Assembly: GCA_019636375.1 (NCBI GenBank)
Contig: JAHBXS010000004.1
Span: 124,001-188,000, forward strand
DNA length: 64,000 nucleotides
From: Pirellulaceae bacterium
Lineage (GTDB): Bacteria; Planctomycetota; Planctomycetia; Pirellulales; Pirellulaceae
Direction: 5' to 3'
The position numbers and the translations under genes are program-made. Each line of letters begins with the position of its first letter. Within the stretch, counting starts at the first letter, position 1. Positions 54,675 to 61,989 of the stretch are shown piece by piece. Under the pieces are notes generated by a model. That model worked only from the letters and a program-made list of their open reading frames with translations. It was not told the DNA's origin and did not search any database.

Positions 54675-55418
54675 ATGGCCAAGTTCTCGGTCATTATTGC
54701 CGCTGCGGGAAAAAGCACTCGTTTCCGCGATCCGCATTACAAGAAACCATTCGCATTGCTTAACCAAAAGGCGATTTGGCTTTATTCAGCGGAAAAATTT
54801 CTCAGCCGGTCCGACGTTGCTCAGGTGATCGTCGTGATCTCAAGCGATGATCGCGAGGATTTCATGTCGCGATTCGGAGCGAATGTCGCCGTCATGGGAA
54901 TCGATGTCGTGATCGGCGGAGCAGAGAGGTTCAACAGTATCGAGCGTGGTTTGGCCAAAGTTGCCGACGCATGCGACCATGTTGTGATTCACGATGGCGC
55001 TCGGCCTTGTCTTGCCGACGAATGGATCGAAGAAGTGATGGCTGCCGGAGTTCAGTCCAGGGCCGCGATTCTGGCAACCCCCGTTACCAGTACGATTAAG
55101 AAATCTACCGACGGCAAGTTTGTTGGGACGACCGTTAGTCGCGAGCATTTATGGTTTGCTCAGACACCTCAGGTATTCGCGAAAGACCTTCTCCTGGAAG
55201 CATTTGCTAAACGGGATGCAAACCTCGTGCCAACGGACGAAGCCCAATTGGTCGAGTCTTTAGGGCACCCGGTGCGGATGGTGTTGGGATCGCCTTTAAA
55301 TGTGAAGATTACGACCAAAGCAGATTTGAGTTTCGCCTCAGCCTGTCTCAAGTCCCTTCCAACCCCGAAATTTGACGCCCCGATTCACCCATTCAGTGAT
55401 GATTCGATGTGGCGATAG
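54675..55418 (+). CDS. ispD: 2-C-methyl-D-erythritol 4-phosphate cytidylyltransferase
   Basis: 247 residues. IspD transfers CMP to MEP in the non-mevalonate isoprenoid pathway in the cytoplasm. The nucleotide-binding motif FSVIIAAAGKSTRFRDPHYKKP opens the protein. Further blocks are VIGGAERFNSIERGL, HVVIHDGARPCL, ATPVTSTIKK, WFAQTPQVF, PTDEAQLVESLGHPVRMVLG and the C-terminal NVKITTKADL. All fit IspD rather than other cytidylyltransferases. It starts 41 bases after tRNA-Ala. Confidence 0.96.
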   Translation: MAKFSVIIAAAGKSTRFRDPHYKKPFALLNQKAIWLYSAEKFLSRSDVAQVIVVISSDDREDFMSRFGANVAVMGIDVVIGGAERFNSIERGLAKVADACDHVVIHDGARPCLADEWIEEVMAAGVQSRAAILATPVTSTIKKSTDGKFVGTTVSREHLWFAQTPQVFAKDLLLEAFAKRDANLVPTDEAQLVESLGHPVRMVLGSPLNVKITTKADLSFASACLKSLPTPKFDAPIHPFSDDSMWR

Positions 55419-55540
55419 CCTCGTCTCAACATTTCCTTTTCGGAAAAATACGTTATTTTTGCGGAACACTGGTTGCTTTTGCCCATCGAGCGATTGAAAA
55501 TGTAATCTTCTCTTCTCTAAACACCGTCGGGAGGTGTGAA

Positions 55541-56476
55541 ATGCCGAGTTATCACTTGGCCCGAACTGCGCACATCAATGCGCCGGTTGAACGGGTCTAT
55601 GAAACGATTGCAAACTTTAAGACGTGGACAACGTGGTCCCCCTGGCTGATTGCCGAGCCGACCACGCGTGTTGTCGTGTCGCCGAATTCCTCGGGTGTTG
55701 GAGCGACATACGCTTGGGAGGGGGAAGTGGTCGGGGCTGGAGAGATCGAGCATCGACGTGTCGTACCCGCCCGATTAATTGAAGACGAGTTGCGTTTCCT
55801 GAAGCCGGTTAAATCGACTTGCCAAGTTAAATTTGAATTTGAGCCAGTCAGGGAAGGGACTCAAGTAACCTGGAGCATGGACGGTAAAATGCCGTGGTTC
55901 CTGTTCTGGATGATCCCCATGATCAAGACGTTTATCGGGATGGATTATGATCGTGGACTGGCAATGCTTAAGGACTTGATCGAAACGGGTGTGATTCCTT
56001 CGAAAGTTTTGGTCCACGGCTCCGAACCGACTGAGCCACTGCGGATGGCTGGGGTCTCAGGGACCTGCACGATCGATCAAGTCAGTCAGGCCGTCAGTGG
56101 GGCGTTTGAAAAAGCCCGCAAGACCTTCGCCGAAAACGACCTGCCTCTCGATGGCTCGATGATCACGGTTTACACCAGATTTTGTGTAAAACCCGGGACC
56201 TTCGATTACATTTGCGGTTTTATTCTGCCGGAAAAAACCGAGGTTCCTGCGCGAAGTGGCCTGAAGACTTGGCGGTTGCCAAAATGCCATTCCTTTCGCG
56301 TACAGCATACGGGGAGTTATCGGCACTTGGGCAACGGCTGGAGCGTTGCCAATCAAGTCGTACGATACAGCAAGCTCAAACAGCGGCGTGAAGGCACCTT
56401 CGAAATTTATCGAACGACGCCGGTCGACACACCGGAAAACGAACTCGTAACGGACATCTATTTACCGCTCCGTTAA
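55541..56476 (+). CDS. SRPBCC-domain protein fused to a GyrI-like domain
   Basis: 311 residues from the ATG with GGGAGGTG eight bases upstream; a longer frame to 55409 is not needed. Residues 1-150 fit the SRPBCC/polyketide-cyclase fold (ARTAHINAPVERVYETIANF, WSPWLIAEP, FEFEPVREGTQVTWSMDG). Residues about 175-311 fit a GyrI/AraC-effector-binding small-molecule domain (LDGSMITVYTRFCVKPGTFD, HSFRVQHTGSYRHLGNGWS, GTFEIYRTTPVDTPENELVTDIYLPL). The combination suggests binding of a hydrophobic ligand in the cytoplasm; no DNA-binding part is seen. The ligand is unknown. Confidence 0.82.
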   Translation: MPSYHLARTAHINAPVERVYETIANFKTWTTWSPWLIAEPTTRVVVSPNSSGVGATYAWEGEVVGAGEIEHRRVVPARLIEDELRFLKPVKSTCQVKFEFEPVREGTQVTWSMDGKMPWFLFWMIPMIKTFIGMDYDRGLAMLKDLIETGVIPSKVLVHGSEPTEPLRMAGVSGTCTIDQVSQAVSGAFEKARKTFAENDLPLDGSMITVYTRFCVKPGTFDYICGFILPEKTEVPARSGLKTWRLPKCHSFRVQHTGSYRHLGNGWSVANQVVRYSKLKQRREGTFEIYRTTPVDTPENELVTDIYLPLR

Positions 56477-56571
56477 TTCGCCGAATCGTTGATACGCGAC
56501 ACGACGGCTCGATTGAAATTAGTTACAATTGACGGTTTCGTTCAGCAACAAAAAATGGGGATCTTGAATCA

Positions 56572-57525
56572 ATGAAAAACAACACAACAAATCGGCGAGG
56601 TTTTTTGGCAACGTCGACAGCTATCGCAATGGGTGGCGCGGCATTGGGTGGACTCTCAGGCATAACGCATCGTTCTAAATTTCTTTCAGCTCCCAAATCG
56701 TTGGGACAATCTGACGAATCACTTCAAGGACGACTTTGGAAAACGCTCAAGATCGGCATGGTAAACGTCGAAGGTTCCCTCGTCGATAAATTCAAAGCCG
56801 TCAAATTGGCGGGGTTCGAAGGCATCGAAATGGACTCGCCAGGAATGAATGTCGAAGAAACCCGCCGAGCGATTTCCGAAAGTGGCTTGCCTGTCGATGG
56901 GACCGTGAATTCGACCCACTGGCAAGTCCGCCATACCGACCCAGATCCCGACGTTCGCGCCCGGGCCCGCGAGTCACTGGAAACCGCGATTCGCGATACG
57001 CATGCCGTTGGCGGTCATAGCGTGTTGCTCGTCGCAGGACACGGCCAAGACGGTTCGCCTGCCGAGTGCTGGGAACGTGCACGAGACAACATTGCTCTCT
57101 CGATTCCTTTGGCCGCTCGACTGGGAGTGCAGATCGTCATCGAGAATGTATGGAACCACTTTATGTATGACCACCAAGGGGACCACCAGCAAACGGCAGA
57201 CGACTACGTTCGTTTTGTTGATGAGCTGAATTCGCCGTGGGTGGGGATGCAATTTGACATTGGCAACCATTGGAAATACGGGAGCATGGGGGATTGGATT
57301 CGCCAACTCGGACGCCGGGTTTACAAATTGGACATCAAGGGTTTTTCAAGAGCCCAAGGACGTTTCACCCGAATATCCGAAGGGGACATCGACTACGCGG
57401 ATGTGAGACGAGCACTTTTGGAGATAAATTTCCATGGCTGGGCTGCCGCTGAAGTTGGCGGCGGTGACCTAGCGGAATTAACCCGAATCTCTCAAGAAAT
57501 GGATGTCGCGTTTGGGCTGGCTTAG
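56572..57525 (+). CDS. Tat-exported sugar phosphate isomerase/epimerase-like TIM barrel
   Basis: 317 residues beginning with a twin-arginine signal (TNRRGFLATSTAIAMGGAAL). The rest is the AP-endonuclease-2/xylose isomerase-like TIM barrel: FKAVKLAGFEGIEMDSPG, HSVLLVAGHG, LGVQIVIENVWNHFMYD, WVGMQFDIGNHW, VYKLDIKGFSRAQG, EGDIDYADVRRALLEINFHGWAAAEVGGG. Metal-ligand Glu/Asp/His positions (IENVWN, FDIGN, DIKG, EVGGG) are present, so it probably binds a divalent metal. Proteins of this group act on sugars in the periplasm; the reaction is unknown. It fits with the tatA-like genes at 17.2-17.7 kb. Confidence 0.88.
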   Translation: MKNNTTNRRGFLATSTAIAMGGAALGGLSGITHRSKFLSAPKSLGQSDESLQGRLWKTLKIGMVNVEGSLVDKFKAVKLAGFEGIEMDSPGMNVEETRRAISESGLPVDGTVNSTHWQVRHTDPDPDVRARARESLETAIRDTHAVGGHSVLLVAGHGQDGSPAECWERARDNIALSIPLAARLGVQIVIENVWNHFMYDHQGDHQQTADDYVRFVDELNSPWVGMQFDIGNHWKYGSMGDWIRQLGRRVYKLDIKGFSRAQGRFTRISEGDIDYADVRRALLEINFHGWAAAEVGGGDLAELTRISQEMDVAFGLA

Positions 57526-57541
57526 TTCGGGCAGGGCGACT

Positions 57542-58336
57542 CTAAAGAGATTCGAATTGTTCATCCAAGCGAAATAGCTCGACGGCATTCCGTGTCGTTT
57601 GTTCGGCCAATAGGTCAGCGGAAACGCCAATGGTTTCCGCGAGGCAGCGTAACGTGTGCAACACTCTCCCTGGTTCGTTGGGGCGTCGGCCTCGTAAAGG
57701 CTCTGGGGAAAGGTAGGGCGAGTCGGTTTCGATTAAGAGTCGGTCTTGAGGCACCCGCCGCGCGACCGAACGCAAATCGTCAGACGCTTTGAATGTGACC
57801 ATTCCCGCAAAGCTGATGTGCATTCCCGCATCAAGGGCCTTCGAGGCCGTATTCCAGTTACCGGTAAACGAATGCATAATCCCGCGAATCGGCCAATCCT
57901 TACGATGCTCTTCAATGAAGTGCACGATGTCCGCCTCGCAATCTCGCATGTGAATCACCAGTGGCATGTCCCGCGACTTGGCTAAACCCCAATGTCGTTC
58001 GAACCAAAACCATTGTTCTTCGAACGGGCAATCTTTCCAGTAACGATCCAGTCCCGTTTCGCCAATTCCGACAACGGTCGGATCGTCAACAAGCTGCAAC
58101 AACGCTTCCCAATCGGCGTCCGTCAGTCCATGACAATGGTTCGGCTGGAAACCGACGACAGCATGAACGCCAGAGTGTGAGCGAGCCAGTTCGACCGCTT
58201 GGCGACTGGTTTCCAAATCAGTGCCAATGCAACAGACGCCACGGACCCCAACTTCGCGGGCTCGACCCAGGACTTCGTTGAGTTGAGGAAGCAAACTACT
58301 GTCGTAAAGGTGGGCGTGAGTATCAAAAAGTTGCAT
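57542..58336 (-). CDS. TatD-family metal-dependent hydrolase
   Basis: 264 residues of a TIM-barrel hydrolase: FDTHAHLYDSSLL (metal His pair), VVGFQPNHCHGL, VGIGETGLDRYWKDCPFEEQ, PLVIHMRDCEADIVHFIEEH, GIMHSFTGNW and LLIETDSPYLSPEPLRGRRP. TatD proteins are cytoplasmic metal-dependent DNases or exonucleases with quality-control roles. It converges on the isomerase-like gene with a 16-base gap. Start and length fit the family. Confidence 0.93.
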   Translation of the reverse strand: MQLFDTHAHLYDSSLLPQLNEVLGRAREVGVRGVCCIGTDLETSRQAVELARSHSGVHAVVGFQPNHCHGLTDADWEALLQLVDDPTVVGIGETGLDRYWKDCPFEEQWFWFERHWGLAKSRDMPLVIHMRDCEADIVHFIEEHRKDWPIRGIMHSFTGNWNTASKALDAGMHISFAGMVTFKASDDLRSVARRVPQDRLLIETDSPYLSPEPLRGRRPNEPGRVLHTLRCLAETIGVSADLLAEQTTRNAVELFRLDEQFESL

Positions 58337-58684
58337 TCGTGATATTTTTACTAAAAAAGCAAGTTAATGGCCAAAAGTGTCCAGTTCGAATTGAGCCGTC
58401 AGGCAATGACTGCAATCTTTAGGGAAATGGCCGATTAAAGCCAATTTTTGGCCGCAAAACCTTAATTTATGGGGATTATTCGGGTTTGGTAACTGGAGGA
58501 TAGCAAACTTGTCCATTAATTTCCAGAATCCGGAAAGGCGATTCGTTGACTATCACTAAATGCCTTGTAAAGTGAATTCGTGGGGAAATTGCGGCGTCAA
58601 GCCCCCATCGTTAAATGTTTACTCGCCAGGAACAGCGTTGCGAACTTGGGTGACAAGTTCGATAGCACAAAGGAATGCACCGTC
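58337..58684. other. Divergent promoter region of tatD-like gene and csrA
   Basis: About 350 bases between divergent genes. A+T-rich on the tatD side. No RNA gene is recognised. AAAGGA at 58669-58674 serves csrA. Confidence 0.4.
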
Positions 58685-58891
58685 ATGTTGGTTCTCTCAA
58701 GAAAAAAGAATGAAAGCATCGTCATCAACGATGACATCACGATTGTCGTCGTAGAAATTCGCGGCGACAAAGTCCGTTTGGGTGTGGAAGCTCCCAAAGA
58801 GGTCCCCGTGCACCGCAAAGAGGTCTACGACGCCATCAAACGGAGTCACAACGCCGAAAACGTTGGCCGCGAATCTTCTGGGGATCAGTAG
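58685..58891 (+). CDS. csrA: Carbon storage regulator, RNA-binding
   Basis: 68 residues beginning MLVLSRKKNESIVIN, the classic CsrA start, followed by VEIRGDKVRLGVEAPKEVPVHRKEVYDAI with the RNA-binding beta strands. CsrA binds GGA motifs in mRNA leaders and blocks translation or alters stability. A longer frame to 58580 is not used; the ATG has AAAGGA ten bases before it. The C-terminal tail (NAENVGRESSGDQ) is a few residues longer than in E. coli. It ends at a good terminator. Confidence 0.96.
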   Translation: MLVLSRKKNESIVINDDITIVVVEIRGDKVRLGVEAPKEVPVHRKEVYDAIKRSHNAENVGRESSGDQ

Positions 58892-58903
58892 TCATATCGC
58901 TTT

Positions 58904-58929
58904 GGAACGCCAATTTCGGCGTTTCTTTT
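58904..58929 (+). terminator. Rho-independent terminator of csrA
   Basis: GGAACGCC pairs with GGCGTTTC (one G-U pair) around a six-base loop and is followed by TTTT, 12 bases after the stop codon. Confidence 0.7.
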
Positions 58930-59281
58930 CCGTCATGATGTAAATTGACGAGCGGCGTTTCTTTTCGAAATTTAAATCAGCAAAAAAGACGCAAAAACGG
59001 GCAAAAAGGCCCAAACTCACGACAATCGGACGAAGGCGATTTCCGGTTGCGGTGTGCCGTGTTTGGTGGCAGATAGCCGATTTCACATGCCTTCAGCAAT
59101 TGAATTTGGAACTTTTGAGGTGTTTTTGGTTCGAATCATTCGCTCACATTGAGCATTCCAAGAAACGGTTTCCCTCACTGAACTTTTTAGGCGGCAATTT
59201 GTCATCGAACTTATCCTCCGGATACCCGATTGACGAAACAAGGTTGGTGAGGTTAATTTTAAGAACTTATTCAAGCAAGAC
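58930..59281. other. Spacer between csrA and tRNA-Glu
   Basis: About 350 bases without a convincing gene. The tRNA-Glu promoter should be near 59240-59270. Confidence 0.35.
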
Positions 59282-59354
59282 GGCCCCTTCGTCTAGCGGT
59301 CTAGGACACCGCCCTTTCACGGCGGTAACACGGGTTCGAGTCCCGTAGGGGTCA
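59282..59354 (+). tRNA. tRNA-Glu (TTC)
   Basis: A 73-base cloverleaf: acceptor GGCCCCT with AGGGGTC, D-arm GTCTAGCGGTCTAGGAC, anticodon loop CTTTCAC with TTC, T-arm with GGGTTCGAGTCCC, discriminator A. Its last 38 bases overlap the 3' end of the integrase gene on the other strand. Confidence 0.96.
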
Positions 59355-60339
59355 TCGGGCCGGGTATCAGCACCCCGCCCAAACCATCAAAACCCTGCTT
59401 TTTGCGGGGTTTTTTTGTGTCCTGATTTTTCCTGATGGGCTCAGTAGGGCTATTGATATGGGGACCAATATGGGGACAGGATTCGACCGCAGCCGCCCAA
59501 TGGTCATCGGTCACTTGCAGATAATGCCGTTCGGCAACCCGGGTTGAATGACCCATCCAGGCATCGATCACATGGGACGGGAATTGCTCTTGTAACTCAG
59601 TCCGCCGGGACGCTCTCAGATTGTTGAACGGCTTGGGCCACATCGGTACACCCGCCCGTTCGACGATCCGGGCAAATTGGGTCCGCAGATTCTCAGCCCC
59701 TCGATAACGCTCGATCACATAGACCGCACCATCAGGGGCCACTTCCCACGCTTCAGACAGTGCCACCCGCAGCTCAGCAAACATCGGGCAGAATCTCAGG
59801 CCGGTTTTCGGTGAATCGATCCGCAACCGCCCAGCATCCCAATCAACATCAGACCACCGCAACCCCAACACTTCCGAGGGGCACCGCAGACCACCGAACC
59901 GAGCCAGGGAGAATATCACCCGCCAATCAGCATCGGGGCACGCTTCTAAAATTCGATCCGACAACGCGCGATCAATGAACCGTTGACGATCCGGATTGAC
60001 ATCATCACCCGCTTTCACCTTTGCAAACGGGCTCAGGCTCAACAGTCGATCATCAACCGCATGGGCAAACATCGTTTTCGCCCGTTTGATATGCTTGCAG
60101 ACCGTCGCACGGGCCATCCGCTTTAGCAGCCACAACCGCCACCGTTCAGCATCTGCCGCCGTGATTTCTAGGATCAATTTCGCTTCGCCAAAATACTCGA
60201 CCAGCAACCTTCGCGATTGCTTGTAGTTGGTCACGGTTGAATCTTTCACATCAGACCGCCCCAAGATATACGCATCACAGAACGCCCCCAGCAGTCGCCC
60301 CGCATCGGTTGGCAACTTAGGGCTTTCGGGATCGGCCAC
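59317..60339 (-). CDS. Tyrosine recombinase (phage-type integrase) at tRNA-Glu
   Basis: 340 residues. The N-terminal SAM-like DNA-binding domain spans about residues 15-100. The catalytic domain has Arg in ARFGGLRCPSEVLGLRWSD, Lys in DSPKTG, Arg in NNLRASRRTEL (where the usual box-II His is Asn), His in AWMGHSTRVAERHYLQ and the Tyr of that block. The C-terminal tail (TPTGLEPVLPP) is coded inside the tRNA gene. Such enzymes insert genomic islands or phages at tRNA 3' ends. The integrated element probably extends from here to higher coordinates. Confidence 0.92.
   Translation of the reverse strand: MADPESPKLPTDAGRLLGAFCDAYILGRSDVKDSTVTNYKQSRRLLVEYFGEAKLILEITAADAERWRLWLLKRMARATVCKHIKRAKTMFAHAVDDRLLSLSPFAKVKAGDDVNPDRQRFIDRALSDRILEACPDADWRVIFSLARFGGLRCPSEVLGLRWSDVDWDAGRLRIDSPKTGLRFCPMFAELRVALSEAWEVAPDGAVYVIERYRGAENLRTQFARIVERAGVPMWPKPFNNLRASRRTELQEQFPSHVIDAWMGHSTRVAERHYLQVTDDHWAAAVESCPHIGPHINSPTEPIRKNQDTKKPRKKQGFDGLGGVLIPGPMTPTGLEPVLPP
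59390..59416 (+). terminator. Terminator downstream of tRNA-Glu
   Basis: AAACCCTGC pairs with GCGGGGTTT (one G-T pair) around TTTTT, followed by a run of T. It lies 35 bases after the tRNA and inside the integrase coding sequence on the other strand. Confidence 0.75.
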
Positions 60340-60350
60340 CCCCCAGGCAA

Positions 60351-61010
60351 CTAGATTTTGCCGAATCGCCCCTTTTTCACTCGCTTGCGGCAGCAGTTGT
60401 AGTTGTGCAGCGTCACGCCACCGAGGCGGTCGGTGGTGCTGATCAAGCGGTTCTGCGCGTCGTAAACCATCGTCGTTACAATCCCCTTGGCATCGGTTCG
60501 GGTCTTGACGTTACCCCCTTTATCATACGTCATACTCGTCGAATCGCCAAACGTATCGGTCTGTGATGTCATCCGCACCAGTTCGTCGTAGACGGCATCG
60601 TAGCCCACGCCGTTGGGGTCGCGCGGTTTCGAATCCCGCTGGCTTGTCCAGCGGAAGTTTAGGTTTCTCGCTAAAGCAGTGCCCCCACCCCCTACTTGTT
60701 TTTTGGCTTGGATTTGCTGGAGGCAAATCCAAACCAAAAAACAAGGAAAAGGAATTCGAGGTAGCCGTATGTAGCGAGAAACATAACGATCCACCGTGCG
60801 AGCCGGTGGTATTGCCACATACGATTAGGCGCATCGCTGCGCGTAAAGGCAAACGCGGATATTCCCAGTTCGTCGTAGATGGCGTCGTAGGTCAACGTCG
60901 AGATTTTGCCGAGTTGGTCGATGGTTTGCAGGGTCCGCCCCGCTCCGTCGGTGAGGGAACGGGTCGTGTACCCGTCGGCGTTTACCGAGCGGGTTTCGAG
61001 CACTTCGTAA
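60351..61010 (-). pseudogene. Rhs/YD-repeat core fragment
   Basis: The minus strand reads YD-type repeats in two pieces: ETRSVNADGYTTRSLTDGAGRTLQTI and TYDAIYDELG, then, after an unrelated stretch, GVGYDAVYDELVRMTSQTD, TYDKGGNVKTRTDAKGIV, YDAQNRLISTTDRLGGVT and a frayed end. Rhs proteins build a shell around a C-terminal toxin. Here both ends are missing and a hairpin-bearing insertion of about 190 bases (about 60640-60830) interrupts the repeats. It is a displaced or decayed part of a larger rhs gene. Confidence 0.8.
60695..60745. repeat. 23-bp inverted repeat inside the Rhs fragment
   Basis: Arms 60695-60717 and 60723-60745 pair at 22 of 23 positions around a five-base loop. It forms the core of an insertion that breaks the YD repeats and probably marks a small mobile or REP-like element. 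Confidence 0.85.
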
Positions 61011-61296
61011 ACAAATCAATTAGTCGCTGACCCGTTTAGCAAATCCGATCATGACAGTCTTTGATTTGTGTCCTTCGATTTGTCAGGTTTATCCCGGTGC
61101 ACCCTGACTCCCTATTCACTGGTCCATCCGGGAATTTCATGGGTGAGCCACCGTTGACCAAAGGGACGAAAAATCCTCAATACACTAAGAATCTGAATTG
61201 TGGTGAGATTTCGCCGCTAACTCACCCAAGAGGTAGTTTTCGGCTTTCATTGGACCCACGGAAAACCCTGAAGGACCTATTCCACTCCACTCCCCA
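61011..61296. other. Spacer without recognised features
   Basis: About 285 bases between the Rhs fragment and the putative immunity gene. I see nothing convincing in it. Confidence 0.35.
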
Positions 61297-61950
61297 TCAG
61301 TCTTGGACAACTATAGGAAGGTAAAGAGCAAACAGCAAAGTGCTACTAGCGTCAGAAATTGCCTGCTCACAGTTTACTCTCCCAGCTGTCACATCATCGA
61401 CATCTAGCAAACGCTTCGGCAATCTATACACTTCCACCCGAACAAATTCGCCAATACGTGCATTTTTAAGGGTTACTTTACTTGCAAGAGCGTCTTGATT
61501 ATCGCTGATGAAATCGAAAAACTCAAAAATCACCATTTCACCAAAACTGCACGCATCGTTACCAAATCCTTTCACTCTGACAAAATACCAATGTGAATCA
61601 TCACCTATATGTATAGGCATTTTCAGCTGAATAGATTCATCCTGAAACACAAACATCTTTTTTTGAATAGCCAAATTAATCATTGCCTGCTGTAGGCACG
61701 CTGGATAAGGATCGTTCTCCAAATCGTCATTTTGCTTCAAGACATTATATCGCGATACCATCATTTTTCGGTAGGGATCTGATGTTTCAGGGTCGTCATG
61801 GTTCAGCAAGTGCTGGATTGCCAAAATTGAAAGCTCTGCAAAGTCTGGATCTTGGTATCGAATCTTTAATTGAAGTAGCCCAGTCAGCCACACAACGCCG
61901 CCTCCAATCAGGGTAAACCAGAACAAACTATTGAATTGTTTTTTTTGCAT
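61297..61950 (-). CDS. Small membrane-anchored protein, candidate immunity protein
   Basis: 217 residues. One N-terminal transmembrane or signal-anchor helix (SLFWFTLIGGGVVWLTGLLQ) is followed by about 185 residues without a family I recognise. Strands and helices alternate (MFVFQDESIQLKMPIHIG, HWYFVRVKGFGNDACSFG, MVIFEFFDFISDNQDAL, RIGEFVRVEVYRLPKRLL). It begins 39 bases downstream of the Rhs toxin-like gene in the same direction, where immunity proteins of polymorphic toxins usually lie. A membrane anchor would suit protection in the periplasm or at the membrane. The role is inference from position alone. Confidence 0.6.
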   Translation of the reverse strand: MQKKQFNSLFWFTLIGGGVVWLTGLLQLKIRYQDPDFAELSILAIQHLLNHDDPETSDPYRKMMVSRYNVLKQNDDLENDPYPACLQQAMINLAIQKKMFVFQDESIQLKMPIHIGDDSHWYFVRVKGFGNDACSFGEMVIFEFFDFISDNQDALASKVTLKNARIGEFVRVEVYRLPKRLLDVDDVTAGRVNCEQAISDASSTLLFALYLPIVVQD

Positions 61951-61989
61951 AAAAAATCACTACCCTTACAGAAATTGTGCCCAAGGAAT

